Made by a program: the position numbers and the translations under genes. 58,955 nt of DNA from Pseudomonadota bacterium (GTDB lineage: Bacteria; Desulfobacterota; Desulfobulbia; Desulfobulbales; JAGXFP01), in the NCBI GenBank assembly GCA_018814305.1, contig JAHJAA010000090.1:1-58955 (forward strand), in the 5' to 3' direction. The notes below the pieces were generated by a model, which saw nothing but the letters and a program-made list of their open reading frames with translations, did no database searches and was not told the DNA's origin. This document shows positions 51,293 through 58,955 of the stretch, one piece after another. Numbering within the stretch: position 1 is the first letter of the stretch; the number at the start of each line of letters is the position of its first letter.

Positions 51293-52414
51293 TCAGATCC
51301 CCAGCGCACTGAAGGCAATCGAGAACAGGGCATCGACCACGATCACCAGGAAAATCGATTGCACGACGCTGCGCGTGGTCTGACGGCCGACGCTGTCAGC
51401 GCCCCCCTTGGTGCGAAAGCCTTGAAAGCAGCCGATTACGGTGATAATAGCGGCGAATGCCGGCGCCTTACCGATGCCGACCAGGTATGCCGTAACACTG
51501 ATGGCTTTAGCAAAGCGGTGGATAAACTCGCTGAAGTCGACGCCGAGCTGGGCACGGGCCATGATCATCCCGCCGAATACGCCGAACACGTCAGCAAACA
51601 CGGTCAGCAGCGGCAGCGCGATCACCAGCGCCATGATTTTCGGCAGCACCAGCAGTTCCAGCGGCTCGATGCCGATGGTACGCATGGCGTCGATCTCCTC
51701 GGTCACGGACATGGTTCCAATCTGGGCAGCATAGGCGGAGCCCGAGCGTCCGGCGATGATAATGGCGGTGATCAATGGCGCAAACTCTCGCAGCATCGAC
51801 AAGCCCACAAGATCGACCACGAATATGTTGGCGCCGTAGCGTCTGAGCTGGTCGGCGCCCTGATAGGCAACCACGATTCCCAGCAGAAAGGAGAGGAGTC
51901 CGACAATGGGCAGCGCGTCGAATCCGGCGCTCCGAATGTTGAAGAGGATGGCGCGCCACCGGAATCGACTCGGGTGCGCGAGGCAGCCGCCAAAGGCACT
52001 GGCGCTGGCCCCGACGAAGCTGAACAGCGCCACGGTCTGCTCCATTCCGGCCATGGTGTTCCGGCCTATATGGGCAAACCCTGTCGGCGACTTGCTGGTG
52101 GCAGGCGCCGGCTGATCGGCCACATGCTCCGCCACGACTTCCAGCAGCCGGGCGAATTCCGAACGCAGGTTGTGCACCTCCACGACAGCACCCTGATCGC
52201 GCAGCCGGGCCAGAAATTTGTGCAGGATCCAGGCGCCCGCTGTATCAAGGGCCTCGATGCCCGCACCGTCGACATCCAGCGCTGTTTGTGCCGGAACGAA
52301 CGCATCGAGTTGCGATTGAATCGCGTCGACCCCGTTCACGGTCCAGGCCCCGGACAACATAATTTCCCGGGAGGTCGGTTGAGCGATTGCGGGTGGTACC
52401 GATGATGGTTTCAT
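51293..52414 (-). CDS. MlaE-family permease with N-terminal STAS-like domain
   Basis: A 373-residue protein. Residues 1-about 115 are STAS-like (ALDVDGAGIEALDTAGAWIL; VVEVHNLRSEFARLL), and about 130-373 are the MlaE permease with GLLSFLLGIVVAYQGADQLR, EFAPLITAIIIAGRSGSAYA and AQIGTMSVTEEIDAMRTIGI. In E. coli the STAS protein MlaB is separate; the fusion is known in other phyla. First gene of mlaE-mlaF-mlaD-pqiC-like operon. The operon appears richer in G+C than its neighbours, by eye, possibly reflecting transfer. Confidence 0.9.
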   Translation of the reverse strand: MKPSSVPPAIAQPTSREIMLSGAWTVNGVDAIQSQLDAFVPAQTALDVDGAGIEALDTAGAWILHKFLARLRDQGAVVEVHNLRSEFARLLEVVAEHVADQPAPATSKSPTGFAHIGRNTMAGMEQTVALFSFVGASASAFGGCLAHPSRFRWRAILFNIRSAGFDALPIVGLLSFLLGIVVAYQGADQLRRYGANIFVVDLVGLSMLREFAPLITAIIIAGRSGSAYAAQIGTMSVTEEIDAMRTIGIEPLELLVLPKIMALVIALPLLTVFADVFGVFGGMIMARAQLGVDFSEFIHRFAKAISVTAYLVGIGKAPAFAAIITVIGCFQGFRTKGGADSVGRQTTRSVVQSIFLVIVVDALFSIAFSALGI

Positions 52415-52536
52415 GATCAGAAAAAGGTAATAGGTAATCTCTTTTTCGCTGGTGCCAATAATTCTCCCTGCGCCGGCACCCCGAAAATCCGCTCAATTCC
52501 TGACTGACGTAAATGCATAAGGGAAGCGCTCCAGTC

Positions 52537-53658
52537 CTATTTCACAACAACTTCGAAAAGGACTCGCATGTTCGCTTTTGCCGCTGTTGAGTACAGATCT
52601 TTCGGTGCCGTTTCATGGACTGCCGGACTTTTTTCGCCATAGCCGATCGTGGTGAGCCTTCCCGCCGTTATTACCCCTTCATTAACCAGGTATGCCTCGA
52701 CGGCCTTGGCTCTTTGTTCACTCAACTTCTGGTTGTAGGCATCCGTGCCGGACGCAGAAGTATATCCGGCGATACGAACTTCGATTTTCGGATTTTCTAT
52801 CAGGATCCGGATATTTCTTTTCAATTTGTCACGGGCATCTTGAGTCAGGGTTGACTTATCGAAATCAAAATGAATGTCCTCCAGGACCAGGACAACCACC
52901 TTCTCCTCAAGCATCGGCTCGGCGACAACGGCCACAACCTTTTCCTCGACCTTTGCTTCAGAGACCAGAATAACCACGGGCTCTTCAGGTTTCGGTTCCG
53001 GTTGGGGCGCAACATACTTCTTTTCTTCCGGTTCAGGTCTGACAGCCTCATCCTTCACAACCTGGGTCAGTACCGGTTTTGCTGGGCCACCGAAGGCAAA
53101 AGTTATCCCGACAGTAAGCCCGACATTATGATAGGTCTCCTGGAAAAACTCGGTAACCATAAAATCTCTAAGGTCGGCCCGTAAGAAGATATTGTCCGTC
53201 GACTGATATTTCGCTCCTACACCGGCATTCAGGGCAGTCATCTCCCCTGTCGATATCTTTGGGTTATAGTGGGCGCCTCCGTATCCGACAGCGGCAAAGG
53301 GGGTAAATTTACTATCGGGCAAGAAATGATAGATGGCGTCAGCATGGTAAAAGGTGAGATCTACACTTTTCATGGGACTTCCGAACTGTCCGGCATGAAG
53401 TCCCGTTTTCCCCCTGTCATCAACCTGACTATCGATGTATTCCACGACGCCTTCAACCCCCCAATGCTTGGTAAAATTATATCCAAGTCGTGCGCCTAAA
53501 ACGGGTTGGTCTTTGAGATTCTGGTAATCCTCAAACCAATTGTATCCTCTGAATACACCTATTTCAGTGGACCCTGCCTTAATCTCGGTGTGGGCGGTTA
53601 AGGGCAGGAAAAAGACCAAAGTGGACACCATCAGTGCGGTTCGATATCTTGCTATCAT
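52537..53658 (-). CDS. OmpA-family outer-membrane protein
   Basis: About 373 residues from an ATG preceded by AAGGAG at suitable spacing; an in-frame ATG 24 codons earlier is less likely. After a signal peptide (to about AHTE), residues 25-190 form an eight-strand barrel (YNWFEDYQNLKDQPVLGARL; FTPFAAVGYGGAHYN). A Pro/Glu/Val-rich linker with repeated VEEKVV units follows, then an OmpA C-terminal peptidoglycan-binding domain (IHFDFDKSTLTQDARDKL; AGYTSASGTDAYNQKLSEQRA). It should tie the outer membrane to the cell wall. Confidence 0.92.
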   Translation of the reverse strand: MIARYRTALMVSTLVFFLPLTAHTEIKAGSTEIGVFRGYNWFEDYQNLKDQPVLGARLGYNFTKHWGVEGVVEYIDSQVDDRGKTGLHAGQFGSPMKSVDLTFYHADAIYHFLPDSKFTPFAAVGYGGAHYNPKISTGEMTALNAGVGAKYQSTDNIFLRADLRDFMVTEFFQETYHNVGLTVGITFAFGGPAKPVLTQVVKDEAVRPEPEEKKYVAPQPEPKPEEPVVILVSEAKVEEKVVAVVAEPMLEEKVVVLVLEDIHFDFDKSTLTQDARDKLKRNIRILIENPKIEVRIAGYTSASGTDAYNQKLSEQRAKAVEAYLVNEGVITAGRLTTIGYGEKSPAVHETAPKDLYSTAAKANMRVLFEVVVK

Positions 53659-53756
53659 TGTATATACTCCTTGTTGGTGTGTTGCTGTAGCCCCTCCGGC
53701 TTTTTTTAAAAAACCAGAGGGGTATCTCATACTAAAAGAACGGGGCGTTCCGACGC

Positions 53757-53809
53757 GGCAAAAAGGAGACAGTGTGAATGGAGATTATTTTTCTGTCTTC
53801 CTTTTTGCC
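53757..53809. promoter_or_regulatory. Long hairpin upstream of the OmpA gene
   Basis: GGCAAAAAGGAGACAG (53757-53772) pairs with CTGTCTTCCTTTTTGCC (53793-53809) with a single bulge and a 20-nt loop, about 100 bp upstream of the OmpA start. Nearer the start, CCCCTCCGG/CC-GAGGGG forms a smaller hairpin around A/T runs (about 53688-53722). AGTGCCTTA (53816-53824) is repeated inverted at 53898-53906. These suggest post-transcriptional control or termination of the neighbouring transcript; no gene lies in 53659-53942. Confidence 0.45.
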
Positions 53810-53942
53810 CGTTTTAGTGCCTTAGTACTGAATTCCTGTCACAAAAAAGATGCCTGTTAAAAAAGTATTTTAAAATAAACAGGTTACACTCTACTGTTAA
53901 GGCACTTATACCCTTGTGGGTGCTCGACAGATGTCCCCTCCC

Positions 53943-56648
53943 TTACGGCGCTTTTGTAATGGTATCGGAAATTAAGGAGACTTGATCATCCATCGCATAC
54001 AAACTCCCGGTAATATTCGCACCGGCAAGCACAATGATTTGCGACTTGGCGAAGATGTTCCCGTAGAAGATGGTACCCGCTCCAATTTCCGTTAGGCCAG
54101 CCGTCCTGAAAAAGATGTTCTTCGCTTGTGCTCCATTATCGAGGATAATGTTGCCGCCCGGCGCTCCGGTGGTAAGGGTGCCGCTTATCGAGAAAATGAA
54201 GACTGAATCCGGGTCCCCCTGGGCATCAAGATGGAGAGGACCGGTTGTAATTAAAACATTCTCAGCAGTTTTGTAGACCCCTCGAGTGAGAACCTGACCA
54301 CCCAACTGAGTCGGGCAAACCTGAGTCGCAGCAAGTGGATTGGGATTTGGATCAGCAGCCAGGAAACTATCTGCGATATTCACGTCGGTTTTGGCCTGGG
54401 TCAGCATCGCACCCGTGGTTGTCCAGGCCGCTCCCACAACTGGCGTTGAATAGTGTAATGGATAGGGATATGGCGCCGGGTTCGCGTCATCAATTCCATA
54501 TGACAAGCCATTGGTAAGCTCATCAAAGGCTCCAGGACTGGCACCGGTTGTAAATCCCGCATAATACGAGCGGGCCTGGTCGGTTATACCAAGATCCCCA
54601 TTGCTGATCGCACTGCCTGTGGTTGTTGTGATTGTTTGGCTGGCCAGAATCACGAACCTTCCTGACTCGCCAAGGGATGGTGCTATTGGGTTTGCATCTA
54701 ATGCGATTGTGGCTGTCACAGTCAAAGTGCCAGAGCCGGAGTTGGCGCCTAAGGTTGCTGTAATTTGTGCTGACCCGGATGACACGCCAGTGGCGACGCC
54801 GGTGGTCGACAGAACAGTGGCAACCAAGGTATTGTCCGAACTCCACTCCACCATATTGCTGATGTCGGCGGTGCTGTAATCAGAGTAGGTAGCAGTAGCA
54901 ATAAAACTCTTCGTGAACCCTGGCTCTACCGTAGCTGTCGCCGGCGTTACTGCGATCGAATTTAAGGTTACGGTCGTCACAGTCAAGGTGCCATAGCCGG
55001 AGTTGGCGCCTAAGGTTGCCGTGATCTTTGCTGACCCGGATGACACGCCAGTGGCGACGCCGGTGGTCGACAGGACTGTGGCAACTGTGGTGTTGTCCGA
55101 ACTCCACGCCACAAGATTGCTGATGTCGACGGTGTTACTATCAGAGTAAGTGCCCCAAGCAACAAACGGTTGGGTGAGGCCAGCCCCAACTGTGGCTGCT
55201 GCCGGCGTTACGGCAATTGAACTCAAGGTTGCGGCGGCTACGGTCAAGGTGCCAAAGCCGGAGGTAGCGCCTAAGGTTGCCGTGATCTTTGCTGATCCGG
55301 TTGACACACCAGTGGCGACACCAGTGGTCGACAACACCGTGGCAACCGCGGTGTTGTCTGAACTCCACGCCACGAGGTTGCTGATATCAGCTGTGTTACC
55401 ATCAGAATAGGTGCCGGTAGCAACAAAACTCTTGGTAAGTCCTGCCTCTACTGTGGCCATCGCCGGAGTCACTGCGATTGAACTCAAGGTTGCAGCGGCT
55501 ACGGTCAAGGTGCCGAAGCCGGAGGTGGTGCCTAAGGTTGCCGTGATCTTTGCTGATCCGGTTGACACACCAGTGGCGACGCCGGTGGTCGAAAGAACTG
55601 TGGCAACCGCGGTGTTATCTGAACTCCATACCACGGTATTGCTGATGTCATGGGTGGTGCCATTAGAGTAGGTGCCGGTAGCAACAAAACTCTTGGTGAG
55701 TCCTGGCACTACCGTGGCCGTTGCCGGAGTCACTGCGATTGAACTCAAGGTTGCGGCGACTACGGTCAAGGTGCCATAGCCGGAGGTGGCGCCTAAGGTT
55801 GCCGTGATCTTTGCTGATCCGGTTGACACACCAGTGGCGACGCCGGTGGTCGAAAGAACTGTGGCAACCGCGGTGTTATCTGAACTCCATACCACAGTAT
55901 TGCTGATGTCATGGGTGGTGCCATCTGAGTAAGTGCCGGTAGCCACAAAACTCTTGGTGAGTCCTGGCACTACCGTGGCCGTTGCCGGAGTCACTGCGAT
56001 AGAACTCAAAGTTGCAGTCGTTACGGTCAAGGTGCCAAAGCCGGAGGTAGCGCCCAAGGTTGCCGTGATCTTTGCTGATCCGGTTGACGCACCTGTGGCG
56101 ACGCCGGTGGTCGAAAGAACTGTGGCAACCACGGTATTGTCTGAACTCCATACCACGGTATTGCTGAGATCATAGGTGGTACCATCAGAGTAAGTGCCGG
56201 TAGCCACAAAACTCTTGGTGAGTCCTGGCACTACCGTGGCCGTTGCCGGCGTCACTGCGATAGAACTCAAGGTTACGGTGGTTACGGTCAAGGTTGCTGA
56301 GGCAGTCGAGCCCTTGAAATCAGCAGTAATGACCGAGGTGCCGACAGCAACGCCGGTAGCAAGGCCGGTGGCACTACCGACCGTGGCAACGCTGGAGGTA
56401 CCTGATGTCCAACTGGCTACGGCAGTAACATCCGAGGATGTCCCATCAGAATATGTGGCGGTCGCTATAAATTGTTGGGATATGCCCATCGGGATTGAGG
56501 ATGTTGCAGGTGTTACCCCGATGGATACCAGAGTGGCTCCTTGTGGTTCATCCCAATGTTCTGTTCCTCCACCTCCACAGCCAGACACGAAAACCGCCAG
56601 CAATAATGCGATAAACCAAAGTTTGGAATAATCTTTACATCTATGCAT
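53943..56648 (-). CDS. Lipoprotein with seven bacterial Ig-like repeats and an ice-binding-like domain
   Basis: A 901-residue protein. A lipobox (LLAVFVSGC, Cys 24) is followed by seven Big2-type Ig repeats of about 87 residues (about 40-640), each with the pattern SIAVTPATATV, SFVATGTYSDG, VVWSSDN and GVATG, ending in GTLTV. The C-terminal 255 residues (LGESGRFVILASQTITTTTG; VFIFSISGTLTTG; NIFFRTAG; GTIFYGNIFAKSQI) match the DUF3494 ice-binding-like beta-helix. The repeats are nearly identical in DNA with a 261-bp period, so they can recombine. It is probably a surface adhesin or ice/surface-binding protein. Confidence 0.9.
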   Translation of the reverse strand: MHRCKDYSKLWFIALLLAVFVSGCGGGGTEHWDEPQGATLVSIGVTPATSSIPMGISQQFIATATYSDGTSSDVTAVASWTSGTSSVATVGSATGLATGVAVGTSVITADFKGSTASATLTVTTVTLSSIAVTPATATVVPGLTKSFVATGTYSDGTTYDLSNTVVWSSDNTVVATVLSTTGVATGASTGSAKITATLGATSGFGTLTVTTATLSSIAVTPATATVVPGLTKSFVATGTYSDGTTHDISNTVVWSSDNTAVATVLSTTGVATGVSTGSAKITATLGATSGYGTLTVVAATLSSIAVTPATATVVPGLTKSFVATGTYSNGTTHDISNTVVWSSDNTAVATVLSTTGVATGVSTGSAKITATLGTTSGFGTLTVAAATLSSIAVTPAMATVEAGLTKSFVATGTYSDGNTADISNLVAWSSDNTAVATVLSTTGVATGVSTGSAKITATLGATSGFGTLTVAAATLSSIAVTPAAATVGAGLTQPFVAWGTYSDSNTVDISNLVAWSSDNTTVATVLSTTGVATGVSSGSAKITATLGANSGYGTLTVTTVTLNSIAVTPATATVEPGFTKSFIATATYSDYSTADISNMVEWSSDNTLVATVLSTTGVATGVSSGSAQITATLGANSGSGTLTVTATIALDANPIAPSLGESGRFVILASQTITTTTGSAISNGDLGITDQARSYYAGFTTGASPGAFDELTNGLSYGIDDANPAPYPYPLHYSTPVVGAAWTTTGAMLTQAKTDVNIADSFLAADPNPNPLAATQVCPTQLGGQVLTRGVYKTAENVLITTGPLHLDAQGDPDSVFIFSISGTLTTGAPGGNIILDNGAQAKNIFFRTAGLTEIGAGTIFYGNIFAKSQIIVLAGANITGSLYAMDDQVSLISDTITKAP

Positions 56649-56677
56649 AATGTTCTCCTCTACAATTCGTTAGTTAG

Positions 56678-56817
56678 TTCCCATCCAGAAACGGTCTTTT
56701 TGCCCGGTAGCTGCGTTGCCCAGTTGCCGAAAAATGCTCACGTACTCAAGTACGCTCCGTTTTTCGTCGCCCTCGCGTCTTGCTCTCGACCCAAAATCCT
56801 CGTTTCTGGATGGAAAC
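56678..56817. mobile_element. MITE-like element with 13-bp terminal inverted repeats
   Basis: Perfect inverted repeats CCATCCAGAAACG (56681-56693) and CGTTTCTGGATGG (56801-56813) bound about 130 bp with an internal CGTACT-CA-AGTACG palindrome. The direct repeat TAGTTAG flanks it (56671-56677 and 56818-56824), a likely target duplication. No ORF of note lies inside. The rest of 56649-57058 shows no gene. Confidence 0.75.
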
Positions 56818-57058
56818 TAGTTAGTGTCATTCCACGCAATATGCTGAAATAGTGACAACAAATTTATTGAAAAAGGGGACAACGTTTTTACCGCGTTGTC
56901 GTGTCCTTATTTATTCTTGCTTATTAGAACCTCTTTCCCGGTCAGGCCTCAAAAAAGCAGGGCCAATCCCAGCCCGGCTGTGGGGCCTGGAGGGTATTAA
57001 TGAGCAAAATTGTTTCGAGCATCACAGTCCTCGATGGTCATGCTGGTGATAATCACAA

Positions 57059-57928
57059 TCAGCAGCCCTCAATCTGTTTCTTCACTTTTGGTTTCTTGAC
57101 CGTTATGGGTTTCCCAACGGTTATATTGTTCACCACGCTTTTCACGCCCTGGACATCCTCTACATACTTGGCGACCAAATCCTTTTCGACCGAGGTTCTT
57201 GCCGTACCGGTCAAGGTTACCCGGCCGTCGTTCGTCGTGACCTTGGTGTGGTGGGCGCTGGTTGAGCGATGAAACACCAGGGTCGTCTTGACCAGGGCGG
57301 TGATGGATGCATCATCAATCGCCTCCACCACGTTCTCAATCTTATCGCCTACCTTATTGCCCACCGTCTCAACCTTTTCGCTGAGGGTTTTCTGTTCAGC
57401 AGTCCCGGCTGATTTTGCCACGGTCATCTTGTTTTCTACTCCTTTAACCCCTTCGACATCCTTAACGTGTTCGGTGGTCAGCTCTTTCTGGGCCTGGCTA
57501 TTTGCCTCGCCTTCAAGAACCACGATGCCATCTTTGGTGGTAACCTCCGTCTTGGCGCTGACGTTCCGATGGAAAAGGAGGGTCGCTTTCACTTTCGTGG
57601 TGATCCACTCATCCGAATTCTCGGCAACGGGTTCACCTGCAAGTTCCAGCTGATTGACCACGCTTTTAACTCCGGGCAAACTCGCCACGGTCTCCTGGGC
57701 CAAGGATTTGTGGTCTACTTCAGCCACCGTCCCGGTCAAGACGACGATGCCATCTGTGGATTCGAGGGTAATGGCATCATCCTTGAGATATTTCCGAAAA
57801 ACATAGGAATCCCTGGCGGATGATTCGATACGAGCATCCATATCGGTGGCGGACGCGGCCACCGGGACCGCCGTCACCAACAAAGCAACGGCAAACACCT
57901 GCAAAGCCACACGAGACAATATTTTCAT
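57059..57928 (-). CDS. Periplasmic protein with three BON domains
   Basis: A 289-residue protein with a signal peptide ending at about SATA (residue 27). Three BON domains follow, at about 30-98, 105-170 and 205-275, each with the pattern of an (I/V)TL(E/T)G strand then a GV(K)xVxN end (TDGIVVLTGTVAEVDHKSLA; TKDGIVVLEGEANSQAQKEL; TNDGRVTLTGTARTSVEKDL). BON proteins such as OsmY bind membranes or hydrophobic ligands and are often stress-induced. The second and third repeats share TTLVFHRSTSA / ATLLFHRNVSA segments. It stands alone. Confidence 0.9.
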   Translation of the reverse strand: MKILSRVALQVFAVALLVTAVPVAASATDMDARIESSARDSYVFRKYLKDDAITLESTDGIVVLTGTVAEVDHKSLAQETVASLPGVKSVVNQLELAGEPVAENSDEWITTKVKATLLFHRNVSAKTEVTTKDGIVVLEGEANSQAQKELTTEHVKDVEGVKGVENKMTVAKSAGTAEQKTLSEKVETVGNKVGDKIENVVEAIDDASITALVKTTLVFHRSTSAHHTKVTTNDGRVTLTGTARTSVEKDLVAKYVEDVQGVKSVVNNITVGKPITVKKPKVKKQIEGC

Positions 57929-58250
57929 TTGTTTTCTCCTTTTGTTGTTTGAAAGTTTTCATTCAGCAATAACGCCCTTTTTTCATTAATTGTATTAGGG
58001 TATTCGCAAGATGCGTGCCGCCGAGAGAGAGGAGATGCGAAAATGTGTAAATACCCTTGTTACCTTAGGGTCAGAGGAAGGAACAAGAAAAGAGCAGAAA
58101 GGTTGTGAAGCTGTTTGACCTCAGCATGTGACTGGGGCCTCAAAATATGGAGGGGCTGGTGGTGTTGATGGGGAGAAGATCGAAACGGTTTTACCTGATG
58201 AAAGTAAATATGCTCGGCCACCTGACGGTCCGGCAGAGTCTTGCTTTCCG
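57929..58250. other. Gene-free interval upstream of the BON gene
   Basis: About 320 bp with a run of AT-rich sequence next to the BON start and no convincing frame. It presumably contains the BON gene promoter. The segment 58421-58643 beyond the MITE also lacks a clear gene; a short frame ending ELEAELDAGCEY near 58617-58647 may be a fragment of something lost. Confidence 0.5.
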
Positions 58251-58420
58251 CCTAGGAGCCTGTCGGACTTAGAGAATCGTAGCGAAAACTTGAGAAATTG
58301 AGACCAGATTTTCATGGATTTGAGGCGAATAGCAGAGCTATTTAACGAAAAACCATGGGAATATGGGCCGATTTCTCAAATTTGCAGTAGATTTATGTCT
58401 AAGTCCGACAGGCTCCTAGG
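58251..58420. mobile_element. MITE-like element with perfect 23-bp terminal inverted repeats
   Basis: The left end (58251-58273, beginning CCTAGGAGCCTGTCGG) and right end (58398-58420) are exact reverse complements. The 124-bp interior has a further partial inverted repeat around TTGAGAAAT and ATTTCTCAA. There is no transposase gene. Size and form fit a non-autonomous DNA transposon mobilised in trans; the target duplication cannot be told apart from the palindromic CCTAGG ends. Confidence 0.85.
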
Positions 58421-58643
58421 GCAAAGCACAGGGATTCTTCCGTCTATCGATCTGTATATCGTTGCCCTGCCTAACCCAATTCTATCAGAACCCCAGAGAC
58501 ACCCCCAGGCCATAATATTGAACCTTATTGATGTACAACTGGGGGATCAAACCCTTCATAACAATCGCCTATGAGACGCAGACGACGCCGTCCCGGGTTG
58601 ACAAGACCGAACTCGAGGCCGAACTTGACGCTGGTTGTGAATA

Positions 58644-58826
58644 TTAATTTTTAGGAATTCGTATTATGAAAGTTGTGCCTTGCCCTGAGTTGCTTTTCAC
58701 TGCCACCCGTCCACCATGAGCCTGGATAATGGCTTTAACAGAAGCAAGGCCAAGTCCGTGTCCTTGACTGCTTGATTTGCTTTGATGAAACGCATCAAAA
58801 ATGTAAGGCAAATCATCTGAGCGCGG
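58644..58826 (-). pseudogene. Fragment of a histidine kinase ATPase domain
   Basis: The frame ends with YIFDAFHQSKSSSQGHGLGL and then VKAIIQAHGGRV with GQGTTFIIRIP, which are the F- and G2-box regions and C-terminus of a HATPase_c domain. Upstream of about residue 25 of the frame the sequence no longer resembles a kinase, so only the last 60 residues remain. The rest of the kinase is absent on this side of the window. Confidence 0.7.
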
Positions 58827-58955
58827 ACTCAGAAAATGATGGGAATTTCGGTGATTTTGGACGAGATATGTGAAGGAAGAGAAACGGAGCCCCCTCATGT
58901 TTCTTGGCGGAAGCGTTTAGGGGGCTCCTACCCCTAAAAGGTAGAAGAAATAATA

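Noticed and set aside
1-58955. CRISPR array
   Set aside because: No series of regularly spaced direct repeats of 24-40 bp with unique spacers was seen; the 261-bp periodicity near 54-56 kb is protein-coding.

Overview
The window looks like chromosome from an anaerobic, Gram-negative deltaproteobacterium (Desulfobacterota, most likely a Desulfobulbales-type relative). The evidence is an oxygen-defence set typical of sulfate reducers and their kin (flavodiiron protein, desulfoferrodoxin, rubrerythrin-like protein), a 2-oxoacid:ferredoxin oxidoreductase with fused gamma-alpha subunit, FeoAB, a fused IspDF, type A RNase P RNA, and an outer membrane (OmpA, MlaE/F/D-type lipid transporter). This placement rests on gene content and protein recognition, not on a database search.

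Layout. 1-4.7 kb is an accessory patch: the start of a Fic gene, a HigBA-like toxin-antitoxin pair with its promoter, an IS110-family transposase bounded by inverted REP-like repeats and preceded by a strongly folded leader, a RhuM gene translationally coupled to a leftover hsdR tail, and several dispersed repeats. 4.8-9.2 kb is a leftward glycolysis unit (gap-rimI-pgk-tpiA-secG-tRNA-Leu). 9.5-20.9 kb is housekeeping: rmuC with a heptanucleotide microsatellite upstream, a CAU tRNA, a Nif3-like protein, a zinc-ribbon coiled-coil protein, rnpB, ispDF, thpR, the shikimate run aroD-aroE-aroA, a PilZ protein and pgi. 21-28.5 kb holds a J-domain protein with MshEN-like repeats, a membrane M48/TPR peptidase, a corrinoid adenosyltransferase, a flavodoxin-like gene divergent from a HemY-type oxidase, and dnaA. 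28.4-29.1 kb is an AT-rich gene-free stretch with phased iteron-like repeats, a candidate origin. 29-34.7 kb carries a dynamin-like GTPase, feoAB, a YbdG-type MscS channel and tRNA-Arg.

34.7-36.2 kb is a second decaying patch: a HicB-like ORF without a normal start codon, an antitoxin gene next to a RelE-like toxin broken by an amber codon, a 98-nt cruciform and a REP cluster. 36.2-48.3 kb is a long leftward array: cytochrome c, a small ORF and korAB; then a PAS histidine kinase followed by flavodiiron protein, desulfoferrodoxin, rubrerythrin-like protein, a Cys-rich small protein and a DUF2892 protein; and hflK-like, hflC-like and ftsH genes joined by 4-bp overlaps, with a UspA gene upstream. 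48.8-58.9 kb is envelope and accessory: an mlaEFD-pqiC-like operon, an OmpA protein, a seven-repeat Ig-like lipoprotein ending in an ice-binding-like domain, a triple-BON protein, two MITE-like elements with perfect terminal inverted repeats, and a histidine-kinase fragment.

How it fits together: central carbon and isoprenoid/aromatic biosynthesis sit beside iron uptake, ferredoxin-linked oxidative decarboxylation and a non-haem-iron oxygen/superoxide detoxification operon, with an envelope quality-control module (HflK/C-FtsH) and lipid transport. The least explained items are the folded leader in front of the IS110 transposase (a bridge-RNA candidate), the phased repeats upstream of dnaA, the J-domain/MshEN protein coupled to the M48 peptidase, and the structured 400-bp divergent region upstream of the HemY gene.
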